Origin: Liolophura sinensis
Lineage: Eukaryota > Mollusca > Polyplacophora > Chitonida > Chitonidae
Direction: 5' to 3'
Assembly: GCF_032854445.1 (NCBI RefSeq)
Contig: NC_088304.1
Location: 13,715,704-13,779,703, forward strand
DNA: 64,000 nucleotides
The notes under the pieces are model-generated. The model saw only the letters and a list, made by a program, of their open reading frames with translations. It was not told the DNA's origin and ran no database searches. Position 1 is the stretch's first letter. Every line of letters starts with the position of its first letter. Made by a program: the position numbers and the translations under genes. Below, piece after piece: positions 49,001 to 58,000 of this stretch.

Positions 49001-52000
49001 GTCAACTTTTTTCAAGATGTCGTATTAACATTGCACTTGGTTTGAAGGGAATTCAGATTGCAGCACCACCTCATGGTTAGGAGTTATGAACCATACCGAC
49101 TGACCTACCTTACCATTTATAGCAGGTGCTACAGATATATGTGGATACGCAAACTGGCACCAATAAGTTTAGCCAGGGCATGTCTCAGTGTCTTTGAGAC
49201 GCCGTATTCTGACAAAATCAACATGGGAGAGATAGGGAAAATAGAAGAAAATTAGTAATGATTTCAAATTCTGACTAAATTTATACTAGCACCTTGTGGT
49301 TTTAATATTTATTATTTGACAGATGTTTTACACTGTACTCAAGAATACATGGTATAATAAGAGTAAGTCGCCTTTATACCCACTGAGCTACCTCTTTCCC
49401 CTATATCACTACTAGAAAACACAGATACTTGTGCATCTGAAAGATAAGTAAACTGTACATCTGACACCACTCGACGCTAAAAGACTTAGCCATGTCTAGA
49501 TGCATAGCTAACTTGGGTGGGGGTGGGGGGGTGGGGGGTGGGGGTGGGGGGGGGAGGGGGGGGGGTTGAGACTACCCATGTCTTCATGCACAGCTAGCGA
49601 TCTCAAATTTAGCACCCACAGCTGTCAGCTTTCAAACTCGTGGCCTACATCCACTTTGGCCATTAGCATATAAAAGCCCTTCACAAGAAAACAACTATCC
49701 GCAATTTGCTTCGAGAAAAGGCTAACGATATTTAAATGCCACGGAGGCTATAAAAGTTGTGCAAGAGTTTCATTTTGTGGATGTCTTTTTTTTTTCTACC
49801 ACAAAAAAAAAAAACACGAAAAACAAATAGGCCTGGCATGAAAGTAAGTGAGGTCATGTGCCAAGGGACGGATTGTTTTCGACATGATTAAGATGGGTTC
49901 GAGAAAAACAACGATCACGATAAAAGGTAAAATGATACGTGCAAACTAAAGCCATCATCGATGACAGGCAATTGTTCTTGTCAGCAGCTCTGGAGACAGG
50001 AGTAACTTGACTCAACAATAGTTTAACAGATCTGTTCTAATGAAACTCAATAATAGCGATGTTCGGCCCAAAACAGTAGTATTCTTAAGACGCTTTGCAA
50101 AACTTCCATCCTTACGATTGCGCTATGATGACAAATCATTAAAGTGTACATTTGTAAATGAATTTTTGAGCTTTAGAGATTTTACATTCATTTTTAACAT
50201 CTTATTGTTATGTAAAATGATTATTGCTGGGCTCTCAAAACTGATGACTTTCAAAAGTACTTCTCCATCTACAGCCTACTATAAAAATCAAGCAAAAAAG
50301 GGAAATGGAAATTTTAAAGTCTCAAACTGTCGTCTCAAATTGTTGCAGATGTAAAAGGAGTAATCACAGACCCATTCTACTCTGTCCTCTGAAACCATCT
50401 AGTGTTTACTTAAATCTACTGTATGTTTTATGCTGGCCACTACAACTCTTTTGAACTAAAATATATTGCTTTTCAAGAAAAATGCATCAAATATATGACA
50501 ACATCCACAGGTTTTACCTGTGGGTGCCTCCGTGGCTCGGTCGGTTAGCGCACTAGTGCAGCGTAATGACCCAGGAGTCCCACAAGACTCCCTCACCAAT
50601 GAGTGGGAAGGTCAGTCAGCAACCTTCGGATGGTTGTGGGTTTCCCCTGGGCTCTGCTCGGTTTCCTCCCACCATAATGCTGGCCGCCATCGTATAAGTG
50701 ACATATTCTTGAGTATGGCGTAAAACACCGATCAAATAAAATAAATAAACAGATTTTACCATACTTCAGGTTTTTTGGAAACACTTCAAACGGTGGAGTT
50801 TCCTTCCATCATAATGATGGCCGCTGTCGTCGAAGTATTTTTGATATAACACCCATGAAATAAATAAATCAAAGAGCAAACTTTTTGATAAAAAAATACA
50901 CTGTCAACACAAAGTTTTCAAAAAAATTACTGGCGATGTGTTGTAAATTAGTAGGTAATGCTTGTGAATGCTTGTAAATTAAAATAGTACATGGGTTATA
51001 TATATATATATAATAATAAAAAAAAACAGTTGCCAAATTATAACAGCCCATGTTGTGCTTCAAACAAAGTTGCTTGGTCAAGTTAAGTTCTGAAAACATT
51101 ATGCTGAAAGGAGAAGGCCTACAAGGCACACTAAGCAAGTACCTTCTGTATTCATAATTATGTGAAAGGAGAAGGCCTACAAGGCACACTAAGCAAGTAC
51201 CTTCTGTATTCATAATTATGTGAAAGGAGAAGGCCTACAAGGCACACTAAGCAATTACCTTCTGTATTCATAATTATGTGAAAGGAGAAGGCCTACAAGG
51301 CACACTAAGCAAGTATCTTCTGTATTCATAATTATGTGAAAGGAGAAGGCCTACAAGGCACACTAAACAAGCACCTTCTGTATTCATAATTATGTGAAAG
51401 GGGAAGGCCTACAAGGCACACTAAGCAAGTACCTTCTGTATTCATAATTATGTGAAAGGAGAAGGCCTACAAGGCACACTAAGCAAGCACCTTCTGTATT
51501 ATTCATTATGCTAAAAGGAGAAGGCCTACAAGACACACTAAACAAGCACCTTCTGTATTCATAATTATGTGAAAGGAGAAGGCCTACAAGGCACACTAAA
51601 CAAGCACCTTCTGTATTCATAATTATATGAAAGGAGAAGGCCTACAAGGCACACTAAGCAAGCACCTTCTGTATTATTCATTATGCTAAAAGGAGAAGGT
51701 CTACAAGGCACACTAAACAAGCACCTTCTGTATTCATAATTATGTGAAAGGAGAAGGCCTACAAGGCACACTAAACAAGCACCTTCTGTATTCATAATTA
51801 TGTGAAAGGAGAAAGCCTACAAGGCACACTAAGCAAGCACCTTCTGTATTATTCATTATGCTGAATGGAGAAGGTCTACAATATAAGCGTCATGTCCGAC
51901 ATTCATATACCATTCGTAGTCCGTAAAGGGCATTCCAAAACAACGTTTAACACTAACTCCCAAAGACAAAGGTATGTAAGAAATGATACAAATAGGAAAT

Positions 52001-55000
52001 AAAGCCAGTAAGACACAAGAGAGGAGCGGTCATCAGTTTTCAATGATGCCGGGCAGACAGTGGACATTCCAGGCATGATTTCCATATCAAAGTTCAAATT
52101 CGTAGTCCATGAATGAGTTCCACGTCAAATAACAATTAAACAAGGTATCTTAGTTGTGCTTTGATTGCAACTGTTCATAAAGGCACCATGTAGATGTAAT
52201 GAGCATGGCTGCCTTTACAGCCCCTAGCCCCAGGTTAAGTGGTATTACATACAGTTCAAAAATGATGAGCATAACAGACCCTAACAGAACAGATTGTGAT
52301 TCAAAAGTAACCGACAATTACTTCTTTCCCGTTAATATGTAAGGATCTCATACTACAAGAGGCACCATCTATTATGATGTTACACATGACATGCTGGTCT
52401 GTATAAAAGCTGTCTATAAGATATGCGGTTACACTCGGCAACTAGCGCCAACTATGTTGTAAAAATACCATGTACGCGATAGATATGTACATAAGGATAA
52501 CAGCACCATCTATGTGGTTGATCACAATGCAGATCGACAGAGATTCTGAACGCTCTGTCCATACCTGCCAACGAGATTGTTATACTCATGGTAAAATTTG
52601 TGACGCAGATTAAAGTCATCACAATTTACGCAAGACTTGACAAATGCTACAAGGCGAGATATGTATACACCATATGCAGGACCCTTTGGTATATTGCTAT
52701 CCAAATAAGGATAATTTACAATATCAAAATTGAAATTATCCCTTTTGTCATGAAGACGGCGTGAAAGGAGACCTTGTTGATCTTTGAACAGATATAGATC
52801 CAAATAAGATGTACCATCCGGACTATCTGTTGTCTCCTTTAAATCCAATGAAGGCGGATAGGTTTCCTTCACCGATTCAGCAATATGGGGGTTATTTAAC
52901 ACCAGTAGATTATCAATATACCGCTTGGTAGATATTTCTTTTAAGTAATTTCTGCATATAGTTGTATTCATATGAAAACGGGTATAGGTCTGGCAAAAGA
53001 GGCGCACAATTGGTACCCACTGGAATACCTATGCACTGATGGTAAATGGTATAACCAAATTTCACATAGATGTTATTAATGAGAAAATCAAGTAATTCAA
53101 TAAATAATGTAACATCCCACGAGTGGTAAACTTTATAAATAGCAGAATTAAAGAAAGCCTTACTGCTTCTGACGTTAATGTAACGGTGACCTGTTTTAGT
53201 AAATACTGTGACATTTATGCATTTCAGGAATCCAGTAAAGTTGTGGTATTTCTGTATGACGAGTAGGTACATTTATTTGCCTTTCTTTAGGAAAGGTTTT
53301 GTGTTTATTAAATAATTCCTTCAGAGTACATGTACTAGCAGAATACGTGGATGTTGTTGTAGATGTACATAGCTCTTGAACAAGAATTTGATAATAATAA
53401 TTCCTTCAAATAAAGATGACATTATTAGGAGCCTTGTCTGCTACAGTGATGACAGATTTACTATGAAGGCCAGCAAGTGTTTCTTGTACAGTGGGATCCA
53501 TCAGAACCTGTTTAACTTTAGGTTAGAGCATCAATGTCTATACAGTGTATAGCTAAACTAACTTTCTTTTTGACAAGCCAATCGTTAAGTACCGAAGAAT
53601 CCACTTTCTCCCGTTATGACCTTTTTTTAACATACTCCTCAAGCGCCGAGATGATATTTTTTATGTTAGATCTGATGTTGACATTTCTCTTTTCTCTATA
53701 CCATGGACCTCTCACAAAGAGGTTCCTTAGATCATGATTCTTAATAATATTAAGGTCACCAGTCAGGACATTTTGTCGTAGGTAAAAACTGAGGATCCAC
53801 AATCACAGTTATAGCCGCCAGAAGTATACGTCGCCAAATCGAATTCCTTGATGGCCTGGGAATAATTGAAAATTTTGGAAGCAATAGGCTTTGTATACTC
53901 CTAGGATATGCAAGCGAGCTCTTGGATATTAAAATCATTAGGCGCAGCACTATGAACTTCAGGTTCATTAAAGATGCGTGGTAGGTTAATTAAATCAAGG
54001 CCCACTAAGCAAGCACCTTCTGTATTATTCAGGATCTTTTGGTCGCTCAGTCTAAGGCGTAGATCTTAGCGGTGTGCAGGGTAATGTGTCTGTAGTAAGC
54101 AATCCGCCCATGACGTACGAGACAGGGGACTCGAATTCAGCTCTCACCGATACAGCTCTGGCTTTAAATCAGGAAATTTGTCTGGTACTTGACAACAGGC
54201 AAGGGTTTAATTACTTTCGGGGTTTCTTCCACCCACAAACCTGACTGAAGGAAATCTGTTTATTTGATTGGTGTTTTATGTTGTATCCTACTCAAGAATA
54301 TTTTACTTATACGACAGTGACCAGCAATGAAGGGGGAGGAAACCACCATCCGCAGATTGCTAGTTGACAGACCTTCCCACGTACGGCTGGAGAGGAAGCC
54401 AGCACTAGCTGGAGTTGAACTCAAAGCAACCGCAGAGCCTCCTAGGTCACAGTACCCCAATGGCATGCTTACCATGGAGGCCCCGAAATTTGCTAACTAC
54501 ATGTTATACAACAATTATTATTACAAAAGACTAAATGCACACATTTTTCCTTCACTCGTGTAAACATTCTTAAGAAAACTGTATTTAACCTAAAAACCTG
54601 CCATAAAAAAAATGCATTTTACAAGAAAATAAAAACTAAAATATTACTTTTCTTGATTAAACTCACATTTTCATTACGTGAGAAGTATGGTACGATGCTT
54701 TGATCATTTCAAACAAACCTTCAAATATAGTTCAAAGCTGACCAAGGGCCAATTCCACAAAGCCATTTCTGACTTAAGTCACAATTTAAAATTCAATCTT
54801 AAAGCTCATTTTGGGTTATAATTCTTGCCTATGATCTCATCAATGTTAAGATGATTCAAATTTTCAACTTCCAGTACCAAAAAACTAAACATCGTAAAGA
54901 GAATTTAAATTTTGACTAAAGTCAGAAACGAACCCTGAGTATTCAGAAGAATGAAAAAAAAATGAGCATCATGCAGACATTGAAAATGTACGCCCATAAT

Positions 55001-58000
55001 TACCAGTTATTAATTAAACTTACGGAGAGACTCTCTCCTTGAAAAAACAAACTCTCATCCCCTAAATCTGATGATGCAAACTTTCGAAGTTTCCTTCTGC
55101 CTCTTGAACACTGCTGACCCATAATGCTTCAGTGAGAAAACTTGACAATCCCAAGACACAGGGAACTTCAACTGAGAAACCCGTACACAACCAACTTCAG
55201 CAGGAAGCCATCACAGAACCATCTTCGACTGGAAACTGTCCAAGAACCAACTTCTACAGGAATTCTTCACAGCACCAACTCAGCAGGATGCCATCAGAGC
55301 CTAAACTTCACCGAATACATTACAGCTTTGAACTTTTCTATCCGCATATCAGGAGATTTAAGAGTCGTTAGCCAACTTTCCACAGAACAGAAGACTTATT
55401 CAAGCTCCACGAAAATGGCTGACTGATTGATCTGAAGCTCCCTTAGAACGCCAATCTCTTTCACCCATCAATCCACAACATCCATCCTTTTTCAACATAT
55501 AAGCGTATCCTTTTGTTGCGCTTATCCTTGAAAATGCAGTGTGGATTCGTTTTTCTTTTTCAGTTCTTTTTTCACAATTTATGAGAGACAGCTGACTAGA
55601 TAAGAGGTACATGTAAACATCCCTCCTTCCCGTATGTATTGATCAAATGACCATCCAGGAAAATGGTTACTAATGACATTTCCTGTGATAATCATCCCTA
55701 TCAATCCAGACTGAGTTCTTCTTGGACAATGGCACCAGTTGTAGCATCCATAATCAAAGTAGAATACAGTTATAACTTTGCAGGCTACATGCCAAATCAA
55801 ACTTTTACAATAAAACTGATCTTAAAACTTCCACCCAAAAAGCAAAGTTAAAACTTGCTCAATTTAAAAGGCAAAGTTAGATCTTCAAGGATACAGGCAG
55901 AGATAAAACTTCCAGAATAACTTCAAACAGTTAAGGCCTGCATGTATCCGTCCAGAACGTGTGAAAGTATTTCCTGTCATCATCGCCTCTAAGTGAAGGA
56001 TTTCTGCTGTGCTTGTCCAATATGAATATCAGCCTTATACGGATAACAGGTCAGTCTACAACGTTTAGCTCTAGCAGACAGTTTAACACCACTGCCCTTA
56101 ACGACACAAAACAACAGATTAGCCAAATGTCGCTTAATAATCGGGTGACCTGTAAACCATTCCTGGCTGAGTATCAGCGATCACACGGACATTGTTCTTC
56201 ACTTCCTGTGGCATTTCAATCCTCATAAACCATCAATATTTCCACACACTGCTTCAGAGCACAATTAAAAAGCCAGCCACTCTACTCAAATCATTCAGTT
56301 GTCACCGGAAACGACAATATCTTAGCCCTGCAAATCGGCTTGTCTCCCTTTCCACAATACTAATTATAACCAGCGTCTGAGGCGGTGAAACTGCGCAAAA
56401 CTGCTCCATGTCCACTGATTTGCTGTCGGGCACAAGTGGTTAGTTCTCCTTGATGACCAGATCAGAACTGTGACATATGGGAAGAAGACTAGTCAGGAAC
56501 TTTTTTTTTTTTCTTTTTTTTTTCTTTGTTGTTGTCGTGAAAAGCGGTCAATGAACGTCTGCTATAGGTACCCTCTCCATCAGGGCTTACGTGCGAATGC
56601 GTGGATGCCAACAGCTAAAGAGGATTTCATGGATGTGTCATAGACCATTAGACAACCCGCCAGTGACAGAAGCGCAGCTAAACCTCGGACTAATGAACTC
56701 GATCAAGTTTCAAGGCTAAATGGCTGTCACACATCATTCTAACAGGTCACAGATGACAGCCACTTACAGATCGCTCGGTAAAAAAAAAAAAAACCTGGCA
56801 CATATTGACAGTCTGACATGCACATACATCAAGTGCGTTTACGGCTATATGAAGGTGATGATAACCTATTCCAGTCACAGATGTGTGTGAGTCACTGCAG
56901 CCCATGCAGAATGACTGAATGACTGAATGAATGATGATGGCTTCAACAGGGTAATTTTGATTCCTGGGCACCAACATTTCAGTCACATTTTAACAACATT
57001 ATGATTTGTTTGATGTCTAAGACCTACTTCTCACTTACACTTCATCATTTATATTTATTTATTTGATTGGTGTTTTAGAATATTTCTCAATATGTACTCA
57101 AGAATATTTCCCTTATACGACAGCGGCCAGCATTATGGTGGGTGGAAACTGAGCAGAGTCTGGGGGAAACCCACGACCATCCGCAGGTTGCTGGCAGACC
57201 TTCCCATGTACGGCCATCATTTATAACATATTGGTACAGTAAAGTGCTTGCTTACAATATCATTAGGCTTTTCAAAATCAAAGAACTACTTTTCTTTTGC
57301 ACATTTACAATTTTCACTCTACAACCTAATTCCTCAATTTATTCACATATGAAAGATCAACTTTTAGTGCATTTTTAATTTGAATTTGAAGACAAAAAAA
57401 CATTGGTTGGATTGGCTAATTTCAGGGCACCAGAAAAAGTAAAATTTTATCAGTCCATGCAAAGTAATGTCTTCAGAATATGCTTGAATATACACCTGCA
57501 AACATGCAAAAAAAGGATGAAGAATTGCATTAATTCACCACTTATCACATTAAATTTCCTGCTTGCAACATGATTTACGTCTCATTGTATAAGTTCCACA
57601 CAGGAGAAGGATTAAATTAATATTGAAGTTTCTCTTCAAAAATCAAACTTACAAATTCTGCATGTATGTCTTGCCTACGCTTAATTTTGAATTTAATCTT
57701 TTATCTTTGAAGTAATTTTCAGTCCAACTTCTGCCAAAATCACCCATAGTAAATACATACACGAAAAATTTGAACTATTCAAATACCTCAATGAGGTAAA
57801 AAACATATCTGAAAAGTTACAAAACAGAGTAAAAAAAATTTTGGCCAAAATTCTTTTAAACTGTATGGTTCAAGCCATGGCCATTAAATTCCCCATGGTT
57901 TTTGTGCAGAGTGATGGCACTCTTAATGCCATGGAGAAATTACACCAAATCCATCGTTCTAAATGTCACTGGGTTTCACAGGCCATATATAACAATTACA

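Larger units (their letters stand above)
51882..53995 (-). mobile_element. Decayed retroelement inserted in the 58-bp array
   Basis: Interrupts a repeat unit, with about 3 bp (caa) repeated at both ends. Contains reverse-transcriptase-like coding remnants on the - strand (next entries). The family resembles Penelope-like RT elements by its '[12 protein letters not shown]' and 'SYLDLYLF' motifs, but I cannot assign it firmly. No GIY-YIG endonuclease recognised in the 640 bp after the RT. Confidence 0.7.
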
